A program made the position numbers and the translations under genes. The notes under the pieces are model-generated. The model was given only the letters and a program-made list of their open reading frames with translations, did no database searches and had not been told where the DNA came from. A stretch of 64,000 bases of DNA, taken from Frondihabitans sp. PAMC 28766. Lineage in GTDB: Bacteria; Actinomycetota; Actinomycetes; Actinomycetales; Microbacteriaceae. The DNA lies in NCBI RefSeq assembly GCF_001577365.1, contig NZ_CP014513.1:3286001-3350000 (forward strand), in the 5' to 3' direction. Positions 54,011 through 61,541 of this stretch are shown here, one piece after another (the stretch's first letter is position 1; the number at the start of each line of letters is the position of its first letter).

Positions 54011-54948
54011 ATGAGGTTCTCCACGTTTTCGGTCCCCACGATCCTGGCGTAGACGAAGAGGATGATGCCGAGCACGATCATCAGCACAGTCGATAGCGCG
54101 GCGGCGACGTTGTACTGCTGGTTCGTGAGGTAGGCGTCCTGGATGGCCTGGCCGATCGTGTAGGTGTTCGTGCCGCCGAGCAGCGACGCGTCGACGGGGT
54201 CGCCGACGGTGTCGATGAACACCAGCAGCACGCCGGCGAAGATGCCCGACCGCGACAGCGGCAGCACGATGCGACGGAAGACACTTCGGGAGTCGGAATA
54301 GAGGTCACCCGCGGCCTCGATCAGCCGGGTGTCGATCTTCTCGAGCGCGACGTAGATCGGCAGCACCATGAACGCGAGGTCGTTGTAGGCGTCGCCGCCG
54401 ATGACCGCCGCCGGCGTGCCCAGGATGTGGAACCCCTTCGACGCCAGGTGCAGGTCGCGCAGGAAGGTGAGCACCGGGCCCTGATCGGCGAGGATGAACG
54501 CCCACATGTCGATGCGGATCACGAACGAGACCAGGAAGCTCAGCAGCACGAGGAAGAGCAGGGCGTTGCGCCATCGCGGCGACACCCGGAAGGCGAGGAA
54601 GTACGCCATCGGGTAGCCGACGAGGATCGTGACGACGGTCGCTACTCCCCCGTAGATCAGCGACCGCACGAAGAACGTGGCGTACGGCACCGCCGGGTTC
54701 ACGAAGAGGCTCGAATACACACCCCAGTTCCAGGTGAGCTTGTAGCCCTGCTCGGGGTTGCCCGACATCAGCGACACGATGAGGCCAGAGACGAGCGGGA
54801 TCACGAACAGGATGAGGAGCCAGGCGCCGCCGGCGAGACTCAAGAGGTACGGGGCCGCTCGGCGCGAGCGGCGGACGCGAGCTTTCGGCGGCCCGGCGGG
54901 GACTCCCGATCCTGCCGCCCTGATCGGGGCGTCGGTGAGCGCGGTCAT
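54007..54948 (-). CDS. potB: polyamine-type ABC permease
   Basis: This 313-residue permease has six membrane helices and the PotB-like EAA loop (EKIDTRLIEAAGDLYSDSRS, then VFRRIVLPLS). The N-terminal cytoplasmic part is Ala/Arg-rich. The ATG at 54948 overlaps the potD stop by 4 nt (ATGA), and potB overlaps potC the same way. Confidence 0.9.
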   Translation of the reverse strand: MTALTDAPIRAAGSGVPAGPPKARVRRSRRAAPYLLSLAGGAWLLILFVIPLVSGLIVSLMSGNPEQGYKLTWNWGVYSSLFVNPAVPYATFFVRSLIYGGVATVVTILVGYPMAYFLAFRVSPRWRNALLFLVLLSFLVSFVIRIDMWAFILADQGPVLTFLRDLHLASKGFHILGTPAAVIGGDAYNDLAFMVLPIYVALEKIDTRLIEAAGDLYSDSRSVFRRIVLPLSRSGIFAGVLLVFIDTVGDPVDASLLGGTNTYTIGQAIQDAYLTNQQYNVAAALSTVLMIVLGIILFVYARIVGTENVENLI

Positions 54949-56144
54949 GCCTGGATGATGGGGTTGAACACGGTGTTCCACTCCTCGTACTCGTCGTAGT
55001 TCTTATAGACGTAGAACTCGTGCGACTTCGCCGACACGGCGTCGCTGGGGAAGATCAGGGGGCTCTTGGCCACCGTGCCGTCGTCGAGCGGGCCGGCGAT
55101 GTAGCCTTTCGCCCCGGGCACGGGGCAGACGTAGTTGACCCAGTCCTCGACGAGGCCGGCGATCTTCGGCGTGTAGTAGAAGTTCATCCACTCGAGGGCG
55201 TCGACCGGGTGCGAGGCCTGCCTCGGGATCATCATGTTGTCGTGCCAGATCATCTGGCCCTCTTTCGGCGTCACGAACTTGATGTGCGGGAAGCCCGACT
55301 GCTGGGCCTGGAAGACGTCGCCCGACCAGGCCTGCGAGATCCAGGTGTCGCCGTTCTCGAGCTTGTCGATGTAGCTCTGGTCGTAATAGCCCGAGACGAC
55401 CGGGCGCTGCTTCTTCAACCACGCGGCGGCGCGGCGCCAGTCGGCGGGCGTCGAGTCGGACGGCGTCACGCCGATCGCCAGAAGCGCCGCGCTGCCGAGC
55501 TCGGTGTTGTCGCTCATCATGCCGACGTGGCCCGAGAAGGCCGGGTCGAGGAGATCCTGAAAGGAAGTGATCTCATGGTCGATCAGCTTGGTGTTGTAGG
55601 CGATGCCGGTGAAGCCCGTCTGCCACACGACCGAGTGCTTGTTGCCGGGGTCGTAGTTGGGGCTCTTGACGTTGTCGGCCGCATATTTCGCGAAATTCGC
55701 CAGCTTCGAGTGGTCGAGCTCGACGACGAATCCGTTCTGGATCATCTCCGTGAGCTCCCACCCGTTCGTCATTACGACGATGTCGTAGCCGGTCGCCTCG
55801 TGGGCGCGCAACTGCGGCGAGAGGGTCGCATAGAAGGTGGCGTTGTCTTGGATGACGGCCTTGTAGTCGACGGCGATGCCGGTGGCCTTCGTGAAGAGCT
55901 CGAGCGACTTCGACTTGCCGTGATCCTGGTCGATGTAGAGCGGCCAGTTGGCGAAGTCGAGGGTGCCGGTCTTCTTCTGGTCGGCCCAGTACTTCGTCCA
56001 GTCGACGCGGTTCGCGGCCTCCTGCGCGATCGAGCCCTCGATGCCGCAGGCGCTCAGGATCGCGGAGAGCGAGAGAGCGCCGGCACCGGCCAGCCCGCCG
56101 CGCAGCAGGGCTCTACGCGAAAAGCGCGTCTCGTGCGAACTCAC
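54945..56144 (-). CDS. potD: polyamine-type extracellular binding lipoprotein
   Basis: This 399-residue protein carries a twin-arginine signal (RFSRRALLRGG, residues about 7-17) followed by a lipobox LSACG near residue 33, so it is probably a Tat-exported lipoprotein. The PotD/PotF fold is shown by LDFANWPLYIDQD and the later DTWISQAWSGDV. The GTG at 56144 overlaps the potA stop (GTGA). It would capture polyamines outside the cell. Confidence 0.9.
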   Translation of the reverse strand: MSSHETRFSRRALLRGGLAGAGALSLSAILSACGIEGSIAQEAANRVDWTKYWADQKKTGTLDFANWPLYIDQDHGKSKSLELFTKATGIAVDYKAVIQDNATFYATLSPQLRAHEATGYDIVVMTNGWELTEMIQNGFVVELDHSKLANFAKYAADNVKSPNYDPGNKHSVVWQTGFTGIAYNTKLIDHEITSFQDLLDPAFSGHVGMMSDNTELGSAALLAIGVTPSDSTPADWRRAAAWLKKQRPVVSGYYDQSYIDKLENGDTWISQAWSGDVFQAQQSGFPHIKFVTPKEGQMIWHDNMMIPRQASHPVDALEWMNFYYTPKIAGLVEDWVNYVCPVPGAKGYIAGPLDDGTVAKSPLIFPSDAVSAKSHEFYVYKNYDEYEEWNTVFNPIIQA

Positions 56145-57226
56145 GCGCCTGCGGCCTCGACGTCGGGCAGCGGGAAGGCGTGCTCGGGGGCCCAACCGAC
56201 CTCGACCTCGTCGCCCTCGCGGGCTCTCGACGCGTCGTGCACGTTCTGCGCGAACACGATCAGCGAGTCGCCGGCGGCAGTCTGGACGACGTACTCGGTG
56301 CTGGCGCCGAAGTAGGTCGCCGTGATCACCCGGGCGGTCAGGCGTTCGCCGTCCGACGCCGAAGCCGCAGGATCGGGACGGTGCAGGTGCAGCTTCTCGG
56401 GCCGGATCCCGAGGCGGCCCGGTGCACTCCCACCCGAAGCCTTCGGAAGCAGGTTGCACGTGCCGAGGAAGTCGGCGACGAACTGCGTCGCGGGGCGGTC
56501 GTACACGCGATCGGGCTCGCCGACGTCCTCACAACGACCGGCTCGCATCACGGCGAGGCGGTCGGCCATGGCCATCGCCTCCGACTGGTCGTGAGTGACG
56601 TAGAGGAAGGTGATGCCGACCTCGCGCTGGATGCGCTTCAGTTCGGCCTGCATCGTCTTGCGGATGCGCGCGTCGAGTGCGCCCATGGGTTCGTCGAGCA
56701 GGAGCACCTTCGGCTCGTTGACGAGCGCCCGCGCGAGCGCGACGCGCTGCTGCTGACCGCCCGAGAGCTGCGCCGGGGTGCGCTTGTCGAAGCCGTGCAG
56801 GCCGACCATCTCGAGGTACTGGCCGACACGCGTCTTGGCCGCGGCCCGGTCGAGCTTCTGGCGGCGGAGGCCGTATGACACGTTGTCGAAGACGCTCATG
56901 TGCGGGAAGAGCGCGTACGACTGGAAGACCGTGTTGACCTCGCGCCGATACGGCGGCAGCCCCGTCACGTCGCGCCCGCCGAGCTCGATCCGCCCCTGAC
57001 TCGGCGCCTCGAAGCCGCCGACCATCCGCAGCGTGGTGGTCTTGCCGCAGCCCGACGGTCCCAGCAGGGCGAAGAACTCGCCCTGCGCCAGCGCGAGGTC
57101 GATGCGCTCCACGGCGATCGCATCGCCGAAGCGGCGGCCGACGCCGTCCAGGCGGACGGCGGGCGACCCCGTCGCTGTGCCTCCCGGCGACTCGGTGCGG
57201 GTGGTGCTGTCTGTTGCCACTGACAT
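56141..57226 (-). CDS. potA: polyamine-type ABC ATPase
   Basis: This 361-residue protein has Walker A (GPSGCGKTTTLRMV), the signature motif LSGGQQQRVALARAL, Walker B (VLLLDEPMGALD) and the C-terminal TOBE domain (GIRPEKLHL). The ATG at 57226 has GAGG 8 nt upstream. It is the first gene of potA-D-B-C, whose four genes overlap by 4 nt each, and the transcript starts in the shared promoter region with the oxidase. Confidence 0.92.
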   Translation of the reverse strand: MSVATDSTTRTESPGGTATGSPAVRLDGVGRRFGDAIAVERIDLALAQGEFFALLGPSGCGKTTTLRMVGGFEAPSQGRIELGGRDVTGLPPYRREVNTVFQSYALFPHMSVFDNVSYGLRRQKLDRAAAKTRVGQYLEMVGLHGFDKRTPAQLSGGQQQRVALARALVNEPKVLLLDEPMGALDARIRKTMQAELKRIQREVGITFLYVTHDQSEAMAMADRLAVMRAGRCEDVGEPDRVYDRPATQFVADFLGTCNLLPKASGGSAPGRLGIRPEKLHLHRPDPAASASDGERLTARVITATYFGASTEYVVQTAAGDSLIVFAQNVHDASRAREGDEVEVGWAPEHAFPLPDVEAAGA

Positions 57227-57292
57227 GACTGTGCCTCGAGTCTTTGCCGAGATCACAGCCTCGGGTTGCGTGGAGCACTGAACGGTTGGCCG

Positions 57293-57322
57293 ATCCTATC
57301 GTCGCCTTCACGACCGTTTCAA
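57293..57322 (-). promoter_or_regulatory. promoter of the pot operon
   Basis: On the minus strand, TTGAAA (57322-57317) and TAGGAT (57298-57293) are separated by 18 nt. The potA start is 66 nt downstream. The intergenic region is 182 bp and also has to contain the oxidase promoter; no clear palindromic operator was found. Confidence 0.6.
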
Positions 57323-57408
57323 TCGCTACCGGGGTGTTTCTCAACGTATTCCACAGGTCCCATGGCATTTCGGCTACGTTTTCAGCAGACACCTTCGAGA
57401 GGATCCCC

Positions 57409-58830
57409 GTGGCCCCGCAGCTTCCCACCGTCTTCGAAAGACGCCCCGCCGACCCGAGTCTGGTCCAGCACGCACTGGCCGGGTCGCGGCAGTCGGTCCA
57501 CTGGCTCGAAGACGTCGGCGACGAGACCCGCTACCCGCACCTCACGGCCGACCTCGACGCCGACCTCTGCGTCGTCGGCGGCGGGTATTGCGGCCTGTGG
57601 ACGGCCGCGCTCGCCAAGCAGCGCGACCCGTCCGCCCGGGTCGTCCTGCTCGAGAGCCAGACGGTCGGCTGGGCCGCGTCCGGGCGCAACGGCGGCTTCT
57701 GCGAGGCGAGCCTGACCCACGGTGAGGGCAACGGCGAGGCGCGCTGGCCGAAGGAGATGCCGACGCTCGAGCGGCTGGGGCTCGAGAACCTCGACGCCAT
57801 CGAGAAGGCCGTGGCCGACCTCGGGCTCGACTGCCAGTTCGAGCGCAACGGCTCGCTCGACGTCGCGGTCGAAGAGCACCAGATCGAGTGGCTGAAGGAG
57901 GGTGACGGAGAGTTCCTGGACGAGACCGCGGTGCGCGCGCAGGTGAACAGCTCGACGTACCTCGCGGCTTCGTGGAACAAGGGGACGTCGGCGTTGGTGC
58001 ACCCGGCGCGTCTCGCCAAGGAGCTCGCGCGGGCGGCGTCGGATCTGGGAGTCGAGATCTTCGAGCACACGGCGGCCACGGGCCTCAGTGGTGGGGCAGG
58101 AGGTTCGCGCGTGAGCGTCGCGTCGGCGCGTGCCACCGTCCGAGCCAAATCCGTCGCGTTGGCCACGAACGTCTTCCCCTCTCTGCTCAAGCGCGACCGC
58201 CTCATGACCGTGCCGGTGTACGACTACGTGTTGATGACCGAGCCGCTGACTTCCGCGCAGCTCTCGTCGATCGGGTGGGACAATCGGCAGGGCGTCGGCG
58301 ACCTGGCGAACCAGTTCCACTACTACCGGCTGACATCCGACAACAGGATCCTGTGGGGCGGCTACGACGCCGTCTACCACTTCGGGCGGCGGGTGAAGCC
58401 GTCGTACGAGCAGCGCGAGGCGACCTTCCGCACGCTGGCGTCGCACTTCTTCACGACCTTCCCGCAGCTCGACGGGGTGCGGTTCAGCAACCGGTGGGCG
58501 GGGGCGATCGACACGTCGACGCAGTTCTGCGCCTTCTTCGGGCTGACGCACGGCGGGCGCGTCGCCAGCGCCGCCGGATTCACCGGGCTCGGCGTCGCAT
58601 CGACGCACTTCGCCGCCGAGGTGATGCTCGACCGGCTGGCCGGGCTCTCGACCGAGCGCACGACGCTGTCGATGGTGCGGAAGCGCCCGCTGCCCTTCCC
58701 GCCCGAGCCCGCCGCCTTCCTCGGCGTGCAGGCCACGCGGTGGGCCCTGGACCGCGCCGACCACGACCGCGGCCGCCGCAACCTGCTGCTGCGCTCGCTC
58801 GACGCCGTCGGCCTGGGCTTCGACTCGTAG
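57409..58830 (+). CDS. FAD-dependent amine oxidoreductase (gamma-glutamylputrescine oxidase type)
   Basis: This 473-residue protein is of the DadA/PuuB class (FAD-dependent amino-acid/amine oxidase). The N-terminal FAD motif is CVVGGGYCGLWTAALAKQ near residue 48, then VVLLESQTVGWAASGRNGG. The C-terminal GFTGLGVASTHFAAE closes the FAD site. It is divergent from the pot operon, so a polyamine-derived substrate such as gamma-glutamylputrescine is likely. The GTG at 57409 has AGAGGA upstream. The 3' end and its downstream sequence were duplicated (separate entry). Confidence 0.87.
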   Translation: MAPQLPTVFERRPADPSLVQHALAGSRQSVHWLEDVGDETRYPHLTADLDADLCVVGGGYCGLWTAALAKQRDPSARVVLLESQTVGWAASGRNGGFCEASLTHGEGNGEARWPKEMPTLERLGLENLDAIEKAVADLGLDCQFERNGSLDVAVEEHQIEWLKEGDGEFLDETAVRAQVNSSTYLAASWNKGTSALVHPARLAKELARAASDLGVEIFEHTAATGLSGGAGGSRVSVASARATVRAKSVALATNVFPSLLKRDRLMTVPVYDYVLMTEPLTSAQLSSIGWDNRQGVGDLANQFHYYRLTSDNRILWGGYDAVYHFGRRVKPSYEQREATFRTLASHFFTTFPQLDGVRFSNRWAGAIDTSTQFCAFFGLTHGGRVASAAGFTGLGVASTHFAAEVMLDRLAGLSTERTTLSMVRKRPLPFPPEPAAFLGVQATRWALDRADHDRGRRNLLLRSLDAVGLGFDS

Positions 58831-59063
58831 CCCCCTCGCCCCCCACGAGAAACGCTTTTGCTCTGAGGCCCCTCAACTACGGAGTTGAGCCGCCAAACCC
58901 CTGCTGCGCTCGCTCGACGCCGTCGGCTTGGGCTTCGGCTCGGGCTTCGGCTTGGGCTTGGGCGTCGGCTTGGGCTTCGTCTTGGGTGTGAATTTCGACT
59001 CGTAGCCCCTCGCCCCTCACGAGAAACAATTTTGCTCTGAGGCCCCTCAACTACGAAGTTGAG
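58785..59063. repeat. duplicated 3' end of the oxidase gene with low-complexity expansion
   Basis: The last codons of the oxidase gene (from about 58786, ending in TAG at 58828-58830) plus the flanking sequence up to its palindrome recur from about 58901. The second copy ends in the equivalent TAG at 59003-59005. Copy 2 has about 60 bp more, a run of GGCTTGGGCTTC-type words. Copy 1 runs into a palindrome at 58872-58889, copy 2 into the first palindrome of the array at 59046. Confidence 0.8.
58872..58889. repeat. 18-bp palindrome behind the oxidase gene
   Basis: CTCAACTACGGAGTTGAG starts 42 nt after the stop codon of the oxidase gene. It is the first copy in the local series; a closely similar one ends the glycerate kinase frame at 37298-37315. 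Confidence 0.8.
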
Positions 59064-59228
59064 CGACAAGACCACGCGCTCAACTACGAAGTTGAGCAGC
59101 AAGACCACGCGCTCAACTACGAAGTTGAGCAGCAAGACCACGCGCTCAACTACGAAGTTGAGCGGCAAGACCACGCGCTCGACTACGAAGTTGAGCGACA
59201 AGAACACGCGCTCGACTACGGAGTTGAG
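59046..59228. repeat. 33-bp tandem repeat array of an 18-bp palindrome, six copies
   Basis: Palindromes start at 59046, 59079, 59112, 59145, 59178 and 59211, exactly 33 bp apart. The first four read CTCAACTACGAAGTTGAG; the last two have G in the fourth position, and the sixth has CGG in place of CGA. The 15-nt spacers (CAGCAAGACCACGCG and near variants) are themselves almost identical. In RNA, each unit would form a 7-bp stem with a 4-nt loop. The open frame through it lacks a credible start and is not taken as a gene. Confidence 0.9.
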
Positions 59229-59362
59229 GGGCCTGAAACGGAAAGCGCTTCGCTGGGGGAAGAGCGAGCCGCCAGAGCCCCGCACTCCGTAACACGGGCG
59301 ACACACGCGTAGGGCAGAGTGACGTCGTGAACCGTTCGGTTCAGATGACGCGAGGAGACCCG
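59229..59362. other. upstream region of the flavin monooxygenase gene
   Basis: This 134-bp stretch follows the array and carries the ribosome binding site AGGAG (about 59353) of the next gene. I see no gene and no clear promoter elements. Confidence 0.45.
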
Positions 59363-60736
59363 ATGCCGACACCGCTGACGATCGGAATGTTCCAGACGAT
59401 GGGCGTGTCGGGGTCGTGGCGCCTGCCCGACAACACGACGCCCGGCTTCCTCACCCTCGACTACTGGGCGACGCTCGCGCGCCGGTCGGAGGAGGCGGGC
59501 GTCGACTTCCTATTCATCGCAGACGACTTCGGCTACCCGCTCATCGACGGCGCCGTCTCGCCGACCGCGATCGAGCACGCCCTGCTCTTCCCCCGGGCCG
59601 ACCCGTCCGTGCTGATGCCGGCCCTTGCAGCCGTCACCGAGCGCCTCGGCCTGGTGGTCACGATGTCGACGAGCGTCGAGCGGCCCCCGGCTCTCGCGCG
59701 GCGCATGGCCACCCTCGACCACTTGACGGGCGGCAGGATCGGCTGGAACGTCGTCACCGGCGCCGGCCAGAACGCCTCCGCCCGCCTCTTCGGCGAAGAG
59801 ATGCGCGCCCACGACGACCGGTACGCCGCCGCCGAGGACTATCTGAACCTCACGATGACGCTCTGGGAGGGGTCGTGGGAGGACGACGCGCTCCTGGTCG
59901 ACCGGGCCACCGGCGTCTATGCCGACGCTTCGAAGGTGCACGAGATCCATTACCGCGGGCCGTTCTACACCTCCGACGGCGTCTTCACGACGCCGCCCTC
60001 GCCGCAGCGCACCCCCCTGCTCTTCCAGGCCGGGGCGTCGAGCAAGGGCCGCGATCTCGCCGCCCGCTTCGCGGAGGCCGTCTTCCTCGCCGCCGAGCCC
60101 GACGCGGTGCGCGACCAGATCGCCGACATCCGCGCTCGGGCAGCTGCCGCGGGGCGCGAACCCGACGCCATCAAGTTCCTGGTCGCCGGCACGTTCATCG
60201 TGGGGCCGACGACGCAGGATGCCCTCGACCTCCGCGAGCAGATCACCGCCTTCGTCACCACCGACGACGCCGGCGTGCAGTACGCCTTCTTCACCGGTCT
60301 CGACCTGCTGGCGATGGACCCGGCCAAGCCGCTCGCGACGACCGAGAGCGAGCAGGGCCGCACCAACATCGAGCGCTTCACCGGCGACGGCGAGACGGCG
60401 GCGCCGACCGTGGCCGAGATCCTCGAGGAGTTCCGGGTCAACGGCGTCATGGGCCGCCCCTTCCTCGGCACGCCGACCGAGGCCGTCGACCAGGTGGAGT
60501 CGCTGATGAAGCACACCGGCGCCGACGGCCTGCTCGTGCAGCCCGGGCCGACCGGCGACTCCGCCTCGTTCTTCGAGCTGGTCGTGCCCGAGCTGCGGCG
60601 GCGCGGCCTCATGGCTCCGGCCGCGGTGCCCGACGCGCCGGTGACGACTCTGCGCGAGCGGCTCTTCCCCGCCGGCGACGGCGGGCCGCACCTGCGGTCG
60701 TCGCACCCGGGGTACGGGCTGCGCGCCGGCCGCTGA
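59363..60736 (+). CDS. LLM-class flavin-dependent monooxygenase (NtaA/SnaA/DszA type)
   Basis: This 457-residue enzyme is of the bacterial luciferase-like superfamily, subgroup of nitrilotriacetate monooxygenase component A. Visible features: GFLTLDYWATLARRSEEAGV, TMSTSVERPPALARRMATLD, GGRIGWNVVTGAGQNASARL and FQAGASSKGRDLAARFAEAV. It needs reduced FMN from a partner reductase, which is not adjacent. The ATG at 59363 has AGGAG 5 nt upstream. The substrate is probably an organosulfur or amine compound, not identifiable here. Confidence 0.92.
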   Translation: MPTPLTIGMFQTMGVSGSWRLPDNTTPGFLTLDYWATLARRSEEAGVDFLFIADDFGYPLIDGAVSPTAIEHALLFPRADPSVLMPALAAVTERLGLVVTMSTSVERPPALARRMATLDHLTGGRIGWNVVTGAGQNASARLFGEEMRAHDDRYAAAEDYLNLTMTLWEGSWEDDALLVDRATGVYADASKVHEIHYRGPFYTSDGVFTTPPSPQRTPLLFQAGASSKGRDLAARFAEAVFLAAEPDAVRDQIADIRARAAAAGREPDAIKFLVAGTFIVGPTTQDALDLREQITAFVTTDDAGVQYAFFTGLDLLAMDPAKPLATTESEQGRTNIERFTGDGETAAPTVAEILEEFRVNGVMGRPFLGTPTEAVDQVESLMKHTGADGLLVQPGPTGDSASFFELVVPELRRRGLMAPAAVPDAPVTTLRERLFPAGDGGPHLRSSHPGYGLRAGR

Positions 60737-60748
60737 CGCTGGTGGCCG

Positions 60749-60816
60749 CTAAACGTCGGGTTCCGCGCGTGACGGTGGGCCTAGGCCCGCCGTCGCCGCC
60801 GAACCTCGACGTTCAG
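60749..60816. terminator. large imperfect palindrome between monooxygenase and VOC genes
   Basis: The inner core GACGG-T-GGGCCTAGGCCC-G-CCGTC (60771-60794) is symmetrical apart from one T/G pair. An outer repeat AACGTCGGGTTC (60752-60763) faces GAACCTCGACGTT (60801-60813) with one extra base, and the flanks also match partly. It starts 12 nt after the stop of the monooxygenase gene. Confidence 0.55.
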
Positions 60817-60841
60817 CCGACATCGGGCGTTGGATAGCCGG

Positions 60842-61300
60842 GTGACCGACGCCATCTTCAGCCCCCAGGGCTTCTCGCACGTGCGACTGACCGTGACCGA
60901 CATCCGCCGCAGCAAGGCGTTCTACACGCAGCTGTTCGGTCAGGGCCCCGGCAGCGACTTCAGCGACCAGATCGACGACCCCACCGTCCACGACGACCCG
61001 TGGCGCACCTACGGCGGCTGCTCGTTCACCTTCCAGGGCCAGACGATGGGGCTGCGGCCCGTGGCCCCGGCCGGTGACCGGTTCGACCCGAACCGAGTGG
61101 GGCTCGATCACCTGGCGTTCCGGGCGTCGAGCGTCGACGACCTCCACGCCGCGGCTGCGCGCCTCGACGAGGCCGGGGTCGAGCACGGCGACGTGACCGA
61201 CCTGCCCCCGTTCGGTCTCGTGATCCTGTCGGTACAGGACCCCGACGACATCAACCTCGAGCTCGCCGCCCCGCGGCCCGGCGGGATCGAGCCACGCTGA
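60842..61300 (+). CDS. VOC/glyoxalase-like protein
   Basis: This 152-residue protein has the VOC fold: FSHVRLTVTDIRRSKAFYTQ opens the first module, and VGLDHLAFRASSVDDLHAAA, then LVILSVQDPDDINLELAAP, complete it. This resembles glyoxalase/bleomycin-resistance/dioxygenase proteins that act on small metabolites. The start is GTG at 60842 with a TTG four codons upstream also possible. Substrate unknown. Confidence 0.88.
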   Translation: MTDAIFSPQGFSHVRLTVTDIRRSKAFYTQLFGQGPGSDFSDQIDDPTVHDDPWRTYGGCSFTFQGQTMGLRPVAPAGDRFDPNRVGLDHLAFRASSVDDLHAAAARLDEAGVEHGDVTDLPPFGLVILSVQDPDDINLELAAPRPGGIEPR

Positions 61301-61410
61301 CCCTGCCGCCCCGCCGGGCGCTGCGGCGCGCGCGATCACAATCTGGCCGACCCGCCGGCCTCCGTGCGCCGAAAGGCGATCTCGCGGCCTCGGGATGCGC
61401 CCCCCTTATC

Positions 61411-61470
61411 CGCGAGATGGCCCTTCGGACGGCGTCGAGCCGCCGCGCAGGTCGGACGGGCCATCTCGCG
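61411..61470. repeat. inverted repeat with 13-bp arms, and third copy of its core
   Basis: CGCGAGATGGCCC (61411-61423) and GGGCCATCTCGCG (61458-61470) are exact complements, with a loop containing CGGC-GTCGA-GCCG. The core ATCTCGCGG recurs in direct orientation near 61379. It lies in the 241-bp gap between the VOC and SDR genes, 72 bp upstream of the latter. Confidence 0.6.
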
Positions 61471-61541
61471 GCCGAGGGCAGGAGAGGCGGGGCGGGGTAC
61501 AGCCGAGGGAGCAGGGCGGCGCCACTGCGTAGCGTGCGGGC

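Noticed and set aside
59046..59228. CRISPR array
   Set aside because: The 33-bp period and palindromic units look CRISPR-like, but the 15-nt spacers are nearly identical and too short, the repeats are only 18 bp, and there are no cas genes nearby.
59059..59292. Protein of 11-residue repeats (TTRSTTKLS) through the array
   Set aside because: The frame starts at a TTG inside the palindrome with no ribosome binding site. More than one frame, on both strands, is open because the 33-bp unit lacks stops.
58374..59372. Minus-strand protein with repeated LNFVVERVV through the array
   Set aside because: It is the antisense translation of the tandem repeat and of the oxidase gene 3' end, with no start region or family match.
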